Notes under the pieces: model-generated
What the model was told of the DNA's origin: nothing
The model's input: only the letters and a program-made list of their open reading frames with translations
Databases searched by the model: none
Assembly: GCA_030646915.1 (NCBI GenBank)
Contig: JAUSKT010000012.1
Location: 68,663 to 115,765 of the forward strand
DNA from: a bacterium
GTDB taxonomy: Bacteria > Patescibacteriota > Minisyncoccia > UBA6257 > 02-FULL-45-10c
Length of the DNA stretch: 47,103 nucleotides
Direction: 5' to 3'
Shown here: positions 34,995-42,932 of the stretch, in pieces
How the letters are laid out: each line of letters starts with the position of its first letter
How positions within the stretch are numbered: position 1 is the stretch's first letter
Translations under genes and position numbers: made by a program

Positions 34995-36497
34995 ATGGAA
35001 AATGATAATCTAAAAAATTTTCCGCCAAAGGCGGATCAGCCCTTGGTTGAAAAACGTCCGCCAGTGGTAGTGGTGGTTGGGCACGTTGATCATGGGAAAA
35101 CCAGCTTGCTGGATTATATCCGCAAATCCAATGTAGCCGGAAAAGAAGCAGGCGGAATTACCCAGTCGGTTGGCGCTTATGAAATTGAACATCCTTCGAC
35201 GGGCTCGGGACAAGCAAGAAAAATTACTTTTATTGATACTCCGGGACACGAAGCATTTTCTAAAATGCGGGCTCGGGGCGCACACGTTGCTGATGTGGCG
35301 ATTTTAGTAGTGGCAACTGACGAAGGAGTGAAGCCCCAGACTAAAGAGGCGTTAAAAGCTATTTTAGATTCCAAAACTCCTTTTGTTGTGGCATTAACTA
35401 AAGTTGATAAGCCAAATGTTGATTTGGAAAGAATAAAAAATGATTTAACTGCCAATGGCGTGCTTCTGGAAGGTTATGGGGGGAATGTAAGTTATCAAGG
35501 AGTTTCTTCTAAAACTGGCGAGGGAGTAAATGAGCTTTTGGATTTGCTTTTATTGACTGCGGATGTGGAAGATTTAAATTATAGCCCGGATAATTTGGGG
35601 AAAGGAATGGTTCTTGAGGTAAAATTGGACAAGCAGAGGGGAAATACCGTGACGGTAATTTTAAAAGATGGAAAATTAAAAAAAGGAGATTTAATTGCTA
35701 CCGCAACTGCTAAGGGCAAAATTAAAATTTTGGAAAACTTTTTAGGAAAGCAGGTAGTGGAACTGTTGCCTTCCAGCCCTGCGGTAGTTTTAGGATTTGA
35801 AAGTTTGCCGCAAGTCGGAGAAGAATTTTTAGCTGGAAAATTAACTGAAGAAGATTTAGCTAAGGTAAAACAGTTAACGGCAAGAAAATTAAGCTCTTCA
35901 GATACTAGCAGCAAGGAATCGCAGACTATCAGGGTGATTTTAAAAGCAGATTCAGCTGGATCGCTGGAAGCGCTGCACGATCTTTTGCGGAAAGTTCCGA
36001 TTAAAGAAAATCAAACTTTGGATATTGTTAGCCAATCAGTTGGAGAAATTACTGATGGTGATATAAAAGATGCGGTTGCCACCAGCGCTATGGTTTTGGG
36101 TTTTCGGGTGAGCCCGAATAAAGCCGCGGAAAATCTGGCGAGGGCCCAAGAAGTGACTATTGTTACTGATGAAATTATTTATAAATTAGTTGAGGGAACC
36201 GAGAAGGCATTTTTGGAAATGGGCAGAAGTAAGTTTACCGGAGAGCTGGAAGTTTTAGCGGTTTTTAGCTCTAAAAATAATAAGCAGACCGTCGGCGGAA
36301 AAGTCAGCAGTGGCCAAATCAGGATTAAATCTTGGGCGGACATAGAACGGAAAGACGAGGTTGTCGGAAAAGGAAAAATTATAAGTCTTCAGCAAGGGAA
36401 GAAAGAAGCTAACGTAGTTAATCTAGGGAATGAATGTGGGCTGATTTTAGAATCAAATGTTAAAGTTGAAGTAGGAGATAAATTGTTAAGTAAGTGA
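34995..36497 (+). CDS. infB: translation initiation factor IF-2
   Basis: [41 protein letters not shown]…[38 protein letters not shown]. Confidence 0.97.
   Translation: MENDNLKNFPPKADQPLVEKRPPVVVVVGHVDHGKTSLLDYIRKSNVAGKEAGGITQSVGAYEIEHPSTGSGQARKITFIDTPGHEAFSKMRARGAHVADVAILVVATDEGVKPQTKEALKAILDSKTPFVVALTKVDKPNVDLERIKNDLTANGVLLEGYGGNVSYQGVSSKTGEGVNELLDLLLLTADVEDLNYSPDNLGKGMVLEVKLDKQRGNTVTVILKDGKLKKGDLIATATAKGKIKILENFLGKQVVELLPSSPAVVLGFESLPQVGEEFLAGKLTEEDLAKVKQLTARKLSSSDTSSKESQTIRVILKADSAGSLEALHDLLRKVPIKENQTLDIVSQSVGEITDGDIKDAVATSAMVLGFRVSPNKAAENLARAQEVTIVTDEIIYKLVEGTEKAFLEMGRSKFTGELEVLAVFSSKNNKQTVGGKVSSGQIRIKSWADIERKDEVVGKGKIISLQQGKKEANVVNLGNECGLILESNVKVEVGDKLLSK
35192..35217 (+). repeat. REP-like short element inserted in frame in infB
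   Basis: atccttcgacgggctcgggacaagca, encoding HPSTGSGQA. Confidence 0.8.
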
Positions 36498-36515
36498 TGT
36501 TTTGTTGATATATTT

Positions 36516-36872
36516 ATGGCTAATGCATTTAAACGACACCAGAGAGTAGAAAGCCTGATTTTAGAAGAGTTGAATAAACTTATTTTAAAAGAACTGGAGT
36601 TTCCCGGCGCCTTGGTAACATTAAGCGGGATTGATGTGCAGAAAGATTTGGATTACTCCAATGTGAATGTTTCAGTGATTCCAGTCCAAAAAAGCGTTGA
36701 TGTCTTAAAGATTTTAGATGCCAGCCGTCGGCATTTGCAGCATTTGCTCTTAAGAAAAATTAATATTCGTCCGATGCCGGAGATTAGATTTAAAATTGAT
36801 TATGGATTGGAGAAAGCCGCGGAAATAGAGCGCACTTTTTTGGAAATTGAAAAAGAGAAAAATTCGAAGTAA
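36516..36872 (+). CDS. rbfA: ribosome-binding factor A
   Basis: RHQRVESLILEELNKLILKEL…VNVSVIPV…LRKINIRPMPEIRFKIDYGLEKAAEIERTFLEI. Confidence 0.92.
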   Translation: MANAFKRHQRVESLILEELNKLILKELEFPGALVTLSGIDVQKDLDYSNVNVSVIPVQKSVDVLKILDASRRHLQHLLLRKINIRPMPEIRFKIDYGLEKAAEIERTFLEIEKEKNSK

Positions 36873-36884
36873 GATATTTTTATC

Positions 36885-36956
36885 GGCGCGGTAGCCAAAT
36901 GGTAAGGCGGGAGTCTGCAAAACTCCTATGCGTGGGTTCGATTCCCACTCGCGCCT
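36885..36956 (+). tRNA. tRNA-Cys (anticodon GCA)
   Basis: GGCGCGG…GAGT-CTGCAAA-ACTC…TCGCGCC-T. Confidence 0.93.
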
Positions 36957-36971
36957 CAAAATTAGTAGCCA

Positions 36972-36999
36972 TTGACAAATATTTATAGTATGGTATAAT
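36972..36999 (+). promoter_or_regulatory. sigma70-like promoter
   Basis: TTGACA–16 nt–TATAAT upstream of the GC-rich ORF. Confidence 0.7.
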
Positions 37000-37085
37000 A
37001 TATTTATAAGCTGAAAAGCTTATTTAGTACCTTGAAGTGAGTGGTTGAAGGGGATAAGTTATTCCCCCGCCACAGGAGAGGAAAT

Positions 37086-37499
37086 ATGATCAACACGTTG
37101 TTTAACACGCTGTCTGATGTGCTGCTCGGATGCTTGGTGCTCGTAAAGATCGCACTGGCGTTGGTCGCGCTGTACTTCGTCGGCAAGTCGTCGCTCTTCA
37201 TTGGGGCGGTGGCGGTGACCTTCGTGGTGGCTTTCGGCATGGGCTTCACGCTCATCCGGACCATCATGAAGGCCAAGCGCAATGTGGTCACGCTGTCGAT
37301 CGGATCGGAGAACAACTCCGACCTCGAGAAACTCGTGAATGGCCGGCGGGTCTCGGGCCGCCTGATCGCTTCGGCGATCGGCATGGAGCACTCGCGCAAT
37401 CAGGGCGATGTTCAGAAGATGCTCAATGCGCTCCCCAACTTCGGCATCCGCTACACGCGGACGAATAACCCGAAGCTGTACATCCTCACCTGGGCCTGA
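37086..37499 (+). CDS. hypothetical membrane protein, unusually GC-rich coding sequence
   Basis: Shine-Dalgarno aggagaggaaat-ATG; MINTLFNTLSDVLLGCLVLVKIALALVALYFVG…; terminator downstream. Confidence 0.75.
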   Translation: MINTLFNTLSDVLLGCLVLVKIALALVALYFVGKSSLFIGAVAVTFVVAFGMGFTLIRTIMKAKRNVVTLSIGSENNSDLEKLVNGRRVSGRLIASAIGMEHSRNQGDVQKMLNALPNFGIRYTRTNNPKLYILTWA

Positions 37500-37544
37500 A
37501 AGGGCTACTCCCCAACCAACCAAATCCTGCAATCCTTTGCAGGT

Positions 37545-37572
37545 AGCCCCGGCATCATGTCGGGGCTTTTTT
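37545..37572 (+). terminator. Rho-independent terminator
   Basis: agccccggcatcatgtcggggctttttt. Confidence 0.85.
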
Positions 37573-37575
37573 ATA

Positions 37576-37817
37576 ATATCTCCCCTAATTGATAAGAGAA
37601 ATTTTGCATTAGATTCAAGGCAGGAGGAGCGAAGTGTATCTTTAGATACATAAGCGACGACTAACGAAGAAGCTGATACAAAATTTCCTTACCCTTTGGG
37701 AATCTTGATTTTGACCAATTTCTTCGTCGCTCGTCGGAAAGGTAGGTAACCCTACGATTTCCTCCTCGCTCCTTGAAATTGATATCAAAATCAATGATTT
37801 CAATTTAGGGGAGATAT
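37576..37817. repeat. large multi-arm structured repeat, copy B
   Basis: Outer stem atatctccccta/taggggagatat; inner gaaattttg/caaaatttc; core gtcggaaaggtaggtaaccctacgatttcctcc. Confidence 0.75.
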
Positions 37818-37889
37818 AATAAAAAAGCCCCGTGGGGCTTTTCTTTTTTTAAAAAAGAATTATTATATACTTATATCCTGTCCTCTTAA

Positions 37890-37972
37890 GCTCGGGTGGT
37901 GAAATGGCATACACAGCAGACTTAAGATCTGCCGCTGTTAAAAGCGTGTGGGTTCGAGTCCCACCCCGAGCA
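37890..37972 (+). tRNA. tRNA-Leu (anticodon TAA)
   Basis: GCTCGGG…GCAGA-CTTAAGA-TCTGC…CCCGAGC, long variable arm. Confidence 0.92.
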
Positions 37973-38155
37973 CAAAAATAAAAATGGCAATTTTGCCATT
38001 TTTGTTTTTTCTGGTGGACTCGAACCGAAGGCTCCCTGTTTTCTTAGTGAGTGAAGCGAGCTTAGTAAACAGCAGTACTTTAGTACCGAAATCACGAAGT
38101 GATGAGGTCTCGACTAAAAGGAGAGGCGAGTCCCACCCCGAGCACAAAAATAAAA
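37955..38155. repeat. 29-bp direct repeat of tRNA-Leu 3' end bracketing a small palindromic insert
   Basis: cgagtcccaccccgagcacaaaaataaaa at 37955–37983 and 38127–38155. Confidence 0.85.
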
Positions 38156-38173
38156 CCGCATTAACTGCGGTTT

Positions 38174-39187
38174 TTATAATTTGCTCCAAAATTCTTCTGG
38201 AAGTTTTGAACATTGTTCAATGGCGGCGATAATATCTCCCGGATAACCGATTTTTCGGTTTTCTTGCCGGAAACTTAAGGTATGGAGTGAGGCAATCGGG
38301 CTTGGCGGAGTAAGGATGATGATGCGATGCGGGAGAAAAATATCCTCCACGCCGTCTTTTGAGGTTACTGCTTCAATAGCGCTATCTACCAGATGTTTAA
38401 TTTTCCTTCTAGTTTTTTTATGGAATGGGTTAGTGTCATCGAATAATCCGGAAGGATTATTTTCAAAAATGTCATAACCGCGCCCTCTTGCGTATTTAAT
38501 TTCTTTTTTATCAAGTTCCATTACTACATCATGGAATCCGGAAATAAATTGTCGGTAGTAAGGCAGTTCGCCGTAATTCTGATTAGTTGCGGTAAATTGG
38601 TTATTCATAAGTATGAAAATGGTGTCGCAACGGGCTTTGATCGGTTCATTAAGAAGGAAAGACATCCCATCTCCATACCAATCGCCGTCGATTAGTACAG
38701 GCGGCAGAAATCCATAAAGGCCAATAGCGCCTTGAAGGATTTTTTTGATTCTGGACGGATCGTCTTTGGTGGCTTGGCTATGATTAGAGAAAGCAACAAA
38801 TTTCTTTTTATTCCGGTTATTGGCAATGATGTGAAATGGGATCGGCGAGTCAGTGATAGCTTTAAAATTTATGCCTTGAATGATTAGTTGATCAATGTGG
38901 CTTGGGCTGTAAATAGACGGATTAAGCCTCGGTAAATTTTTAGGCAGATCCCAAGCATTAAAGATGCTTGATGGACCCAGTTCTTGGATTTTTAGCCAGG
39001 TTTTTTCCAGATCTCCTATATTCCAGCCATTAGACATTAATTTTGCTGAAATTAAAGACCCTACTGATACGCCCTGCACATAGTCCGGCTTTATCCCTTT
39101 TTCGGCTAAAGCTTTCGCAAAGCCTACGCTATAGCATCCTGCTAATCCGCCCCCATTAAAAATAAACCCTACCTTTCCGAGATTCAC
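38174..39187 (-). CDS. patatin-like phospholipase family protein
   Basis: GFIFNGGGLAGCYSVGFAKALAEKGIKPDYVQGVSVGSLISAKLMSNG (GXSXG-type nucleophile, oxyanion hole); YGDGMSF. Confidence 0.82.
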   Translation of the reverse strand: MNLGKVGFIFNGGGLAGCYSVGFAKALAEKGIKPDYVQGVSVGSLISAKLMSNGWNIGDLEKTWLKIQELGPSSIFNAWDLPKNLPRLNPSIYSPSHIDQLIIQGINFKAITDSPIPFHIIANNRNKKKFVAFSNHSQATKDDPSRIKKILQGAIGLYGFLPPVLIDGDWYGDGMSFLLNEPIKARCDTIFILMNNQFTATNQNYGELPYYRQFISGFHDVVMELDKKEIKYARGRGYDIFENNPSGLFDDTNPFHKKTRRKIKHLVDSAIEAVTSKDGVEDIFLPHRIIILTPPSPIASLHTLSFRQENRKIGYPGDIIAAIEQCSKLPEEFWSKL

Positions 39188-39250
39188 TAGACCTCTATTT
39201 TTTCAAGATTTTCTACTATTAAAATAACAGAAATTTTAAAAAAAATCAAA

Positions 39251-39281
39251 TTTAAAACCCCTTTTAAGGAGGGGTTTTAAA
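39251..39281 (-). terminator. Rho-independent terminator
   Basis: tttaaaaccccttttaaggaggggttttaaa. Confidence 0.6.
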
Positions 39282-39286
39282 GTTTT

Positions 39287-39781
39287 TTATTCGAATTTTA
39301 CTTTAAGTTTTTTGGATTTTTGGCGGTTAAGTTTGGGCATTTTAATTGTCAGTACGCCATTTTTTATTATGGCAGAGGAATTTTCCGCATCTACTTCCTG
39401 CGGCAAGATAATTGAACGGGAAAATTTGCCCCAATAGCATTCCTGGTAAAAATAATCTTCATCGATAACTTTTTGCTCCTTCACTCTTTTGCCAGTGATA
39501 GTAACTGATTCATTCGTAATATTGATATCCACATCGTCGGGGTTAACGCCAGCAATTGTTGATTCAACAACAATTTCATTTGGAGTCTGATAAACGTCCA
39601 CAGTTAATTGGCCCACCCCTTCTTCCATAAGATCGCTAATTTGAGTTTCTTTTTTAGAAGCCCTTTTTTCTTTAAGCGGAATACTTGTAGCCCTTACTAA
39701 TTCTACTTCCGGTTCTAAAGAAATTTCTTCTTCAGGAGCATGGGATAATTCTTCAAAAAATTTTTTTGCCTCTTCATCCAT
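39287..39781 (-). CDS. hsp20: Hsp20/alpha-crystallin small heat shock protein
   Basis: LTVDVYQTPNEIVVESTIAGVNPDDVDINITNESVTITGKR…WGKFSRSIILPQEVDAENSSAIIKNGVLTIKMPK. Confidence 0.93.
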   Translation of the reverse strand: MDEEAKKFFEELSHAPEEEISLEPEVELVRATSIPLKEKRASKKETQISDLMEEGVGQLTVDVYQTPNEIVVESTIAGVNPDDVDINITNESVTITGKRVKEQKVIDEDYFYQECYWGKFSRSIILPQEVDAENSSAIIKNGVLTIKMPKLNRQKSKKLKVKFE

Positions 39782-39887
39782 CCCGTTTAGAAAATTAAAT
39801 TAAACATCTTTCCGACTAAAGACTTCCGATATTGTTCCATAAAATTTTTATTAAATGTAAGCATAGTTATTAATTTTCTAACGGGAT
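39780..39887. repeat. CCCGTTAGA-family palindromic element (hsp20 copy, ~108 bp)
   Basis: atcccgtttagaaaattaaa … taattttctaacgggat; hsp20 ATG abuts the terminus. Confidence 0.85.
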
Positions 39888-39899
39888 CCATCACCTTAT

Positions 39900-40550
39900 T
39901 TATAACCTTTTAAGTTTTTCAAAATCGTATAAAACAAATACGGCAAAAACCATGAGAAAGGCAGTTGGTATTGCTGCCGGTTCAAATCTAAGTATAAGGA
40001 AGTTAAAAAGGGTGTGCAATAGGGTGGCAAGTGCAAAACCTGTTAATAATAGGTGATATTTCCCTTTTATTAAAGATTTTGCCCAGTAATATCCGAAGAG
40101 TCCCGAGCTTAAAGTATGAAGAAGGGTGGCTCCGATAAATCTTAATGTGGCAGTTTCAAAGATAAGGTCTTTGGCATGGTAGATTGCTCCAATATTTTCT
40201 ATAGTGGCAAAGCCAAGGGCGGCAACTATAAGATAGATCATGGCATCTACTGGCTCGTCCAATTCATTTTTATGGTCGTCAATTACCAGCCGAGCAGCAC
40301 CGAATTTAAAAAATTCTTCAATGGCGGCTAAAAAAAGAAAAGAAAGAAAACTGTATTGCGCTATGCCTTCTGAATTTGCCCAATTATTAAAAGCAGTCTG
40401 GACTCCTAAAACTAAGAAGGTGATTAAACCTCCGGCCAAGAAAGTTTCAAAAATTAATTTTTTTGGTTCCGGATGAGGGTCTTCTTCAAGATAGAAAATC
40501 AACCAAGCAAAGCCGGGAATTAAGCCAATAACTAAAGGAAGATAATTCAT
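39900..40550 (-). CDS. PrsW-family intramembrane protease-like protein
   Basis: GLIPGFAWLIFYLEEDPHPEPKKLIFETFLAGG; AAIEEFFKFGAAR; multi-TM. Confidence 0.82.
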   Translation of the reverse strand: MNYLPLVIGLIPGFAWLIFYLEEDPHPEPKKLIFETFLAGGLITFLVLGVQTAFNNWANSEGIAQYSFLSFLFLAAIEEFFKFGAARLVIDDHKNELDEPVDAMIYLIVAALGFATIENIGAIYHAKDLIFETATLRFIGATLLHTLSSGLFGYYWAKSLIKGKYHLLLTGFALATLLHTLFNFLILRFEPAAIPTAFLMVFAVFVLYDFEKLKRL

Positions 40551-40559
40551 ATAAAATAT

Positions 40560-42611
40560 TTACCAATCCTCTATCATTAATAAATCTTTATTTTTCGACG
40601 GCAAGTTTTGATAAATTTCTTCTGTGAGATGCGGCATGAATGGATGGAGCATTTTTAAAATCTCTATAAGTAAATGATATAAAACTTTCTGGGCATCTTC
40701 ATCTGAACGTTTTTTAGAAGCTTCAATATATTTGTCCGCCACTTCATGCCAGATAAATTCATATAAAATATGCAAAGCCTGCCCGAATTCATACTGGTTA
40801 ATTTGTTTTGTCACCGATTTTTTAGTTTCAGCAAGTTTTTCCAGAATTTCTTTATCTTCTTTTAATAAGTTATTAGAAATTAGTAATTGGTAATTAGTAA
40901 TTCCGTTTTGTTTTGATAAAATAAAACGGCTGATATTCCAAACTTTATTCGCGAATTTTTTTCCGGCCATTACCGCGTTTTCATCCCAATGGATATCCTG
41001 GCTGCCCATTGCCTGCCAGATAAGGCCGAAACGAGTGGCATCAGCGCCGTATTTTTCTATTAAAATCATCGGATCAATTCCAGTGCCCAAAGATTTGGAC
41101 ATCCTCCGTCCATCTTTGGTTAAAATCGTCCCATGTATAATTACATCGGAAAAAGGAATTTCTTTAGTGAATTCCAGTCCGGAAAAAACCATCCGCGATA
41201 CCCAAAGATTTATAATGTCTCTTGCTGTGGATAGCACTTGGGTCGGATAAAATTCTTTCAAATCTTTAGTTTTATTCGGCCAACCCAAGGTTGCAAACGG
41301 CCAGAGCGCAGAAGAAAACCAGGTATCTAAAACGTCAGTTTCGCCTTCTAGTGGAATTTTATGCCCCCACCAGATTTGCCGGGAAACATTCCAGTCGCGG
41401 ATATTTTCCAGCCAGTCAAAGTAAACCTTTTCCCAGTTTTTTGGATGGAAATTTATTTTCCCGTCTTTAACTGCCTGAGTTGCCAGTTTCGCAAGTTCGG
41501 TCATTTTTAAAAACCACTGGAGGCTGGGCATTGGTTCAATGACTGTTCCGCATCGGTAGCAAACCGCCACATTATGGGTGTAATCTTCTTCTTTTTCAAT
41601 CAAATTTTGTTTTTTCAGTTCTTCAATTACTTTTTCCCGAGCTTCTATCATTTTAATTCCTTTGAAATTCGCTCCAGCCTCATCAGTCATTTTTCCAAGC
41701 GGTCCGATTACCTTATATATAGGAAGATTATGCTTTTCGCCGATTCGGGCATCAAGCAAATCATGGGCAGGAGTAACTTTTACTGCGCCGGTGCCGAATT
41801 CCATATCAATTTCTTCATCGGCAATAATCGGAATTTCCCGGTTCATAATCGGTAATAAAACTTTTTTATTGATTAAATCTTTATAGCGCTTATCTTTTGG
41901 ATTTACGGCAACAGCTGAATCACCGAGCATAGTTTCCGGCCGAGTAGTGGCGACGGTGACGAAGTCACCGCTCCGACCTTGCGTCGGAGCTACTATTGGA
42001 TATTTCAAATACCACAATTTACTCTTCTCCTCTTTATATTCCAATTCCAAATCAGATAAGCTGGTCTGGCATCTTACGCACCAGTTGATTACCCGTTCAG
42101 CTTTATAGAGCCAGCCTTTTTTATGGTAATGGAGAAAAGCTTCACTAACGGCTTTTTGATAATCTTCGTCCATGGTAAATCGCGTTCGCGACCAGTCCAT
42201 TGAAGAACCGAGTTTTTTAAATTGGTTTAAAATTATATTTCCGTATTTTTCTTTCCATTCCCAGACTTTTTCTAGGAATTTTTCTCGGCCAAGATCATGG
42301 CGAGAAATGCCTTGTTTTTTTAATTCTTTTTCCACGACATTTTGAGTGGCAATGCCCGCATGGTCTGTCCCGGGAAGCCAAAGAGTTTTATATCCTTCCA
42401 TTCTTTTTTTCCGGATTAAAATATCCTGGATAGTGGCGTTTAAGGCGTGGCCCATGTGGAGTGAACCAGTGACATTGGGAGGCGGAACAACAATAGTGTA
42501 ACTTTTAGTTCCGGAAAGGTTGTCCGGATTAAAGTAGCCGGATTTTTCCCACATTTCATATATTTTCTCTTCGGTTTTTTTAGGATCGTAAGCCGATGGA
42601 AGTTCTTGCAT
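40560..42611 (-). CDS. valS: valine--tRNA ligase, short form
   Basis: PPPNVTGSLHMGHALNATIQDILIRKKRMEGYKTLWLPGTDHAGIATQ; VATTRPETMLGDSAVAVNP; GRRMSKSLGTGIDPM. Confidence 0.95.
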   Translation of the reverse strand: MQELPSAYDPKKTEEKIYEMWEKSGYFNPDNLSGTKSYTIVVPPPNVTGSLHMGHALNATIQDILIRKKRMEGYKTLWLPGTDHAGIATQNVVEKELKKQGISRHDLGREKFLEKVWEWKEKYGNIILNQFKKLGSSMDWSRTRFTMDEDYQKAVSEAFLHYHKKGWLYKAERVINWCVRCQTSLSDLELEYKEEKSKLWYLKYPIVAPTQGRSGDFVTVATTRPETMLGDSAVAVNPKDKRYKDLINKKVLLPIMNREIPIIADEEIDMEFGTGAVKVTPAHDLLDARIGEKHNLPIYKVIGPLGKMTDEAGANFKGIKMIEAREKVIEELKKQNLIEKEEDYTHNVAVCYRCGTVIEPMPSLQWFLKMTELAKLATQAVKDGKINFHPKNWEKVYFDWLENIRDWNVSRQIWWGHKIPLEGETDVLDTWFSSALWPFATLGWPNKTKDLKEFYPTQVLSTARDIINLWVSRMVFSGLEFTKEIPFSDVIIHGTILTKDGRRMSKSLGTGIDPMILIEKYGADATRFGLIWQAMGSQDIHWDENAVMAGKKFANKVWNISRFILSKQNGITNYQLLISNNLLKEDKEILEKLAETKKSVTKQINQYEFGQALHILYEFIWHEVADKYIEASKKRSDEDAQKVLYHLLIEILKMLHPFMPHLTEEIYQNLPSKNKDLLMIEDW

Positions 42612-42665
42612 AAGATTGTTTGATATTCTATTATTCTATTAGAATTTTTGACCTTTAACAATTGA

Positions 42666-42932
42666 ATGGCGACCAAAAAGAAGATCACCAAGTTTTTAAC
42701 CTGTGAGATTATTCCAGCCCCAGAAGAAGGAATGGTCGGGATTGTTGTAGTGCAATTAGATGGTTCGGTTATAGGAGGAACGATTGAAAAGGATAAAATA
42801 ATCGGCAATTTACTTCCAGTAGAAGTATTGAAAGAAGAAGGCGATGCAGTTCAGATTAATTGGCCGATTTGCGCCTTGCCGGAACATTGTCCCGGAGATC
42901 AGATTTGGGTAAAGAAAGAATTATTAAATTAA
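42666..42932 (+). CDS. hypothetical protein
   Basis: Intact ORF divergent from valS; starts in the intergenic region. Confidence 0.55.
   Translation: MATKKKITKFLTCEIIPAPEEGMVGIVVVQLDGSVIGGTIEKDKIIGNLLPVEVLKEEGDAVQINWPICALPEHCPGDQIWVKKELLN

Noticed and set aside
36750-36959. ORF MRREWESNPRIGVLQTPALPFGYRAD…
   Set aside because: Antisense of tRNA-Cys and the rbfA 3' end; artefact.
37059-37532. Alternative ORFs 37059–37532 (-), 37130–37468 (+) and 37004–37399 (-)
   Set aside because: Open frames produced by high GC content; the frame at 37086 has promoter, Shine-Dalgarno and hydrophobic pattern.
37938-38213. ORF …GVGLEPTRF on the minus strand
   Set aside because: Antisense to the tRNA-Leu 3' end and its duplicated copy; artefact.
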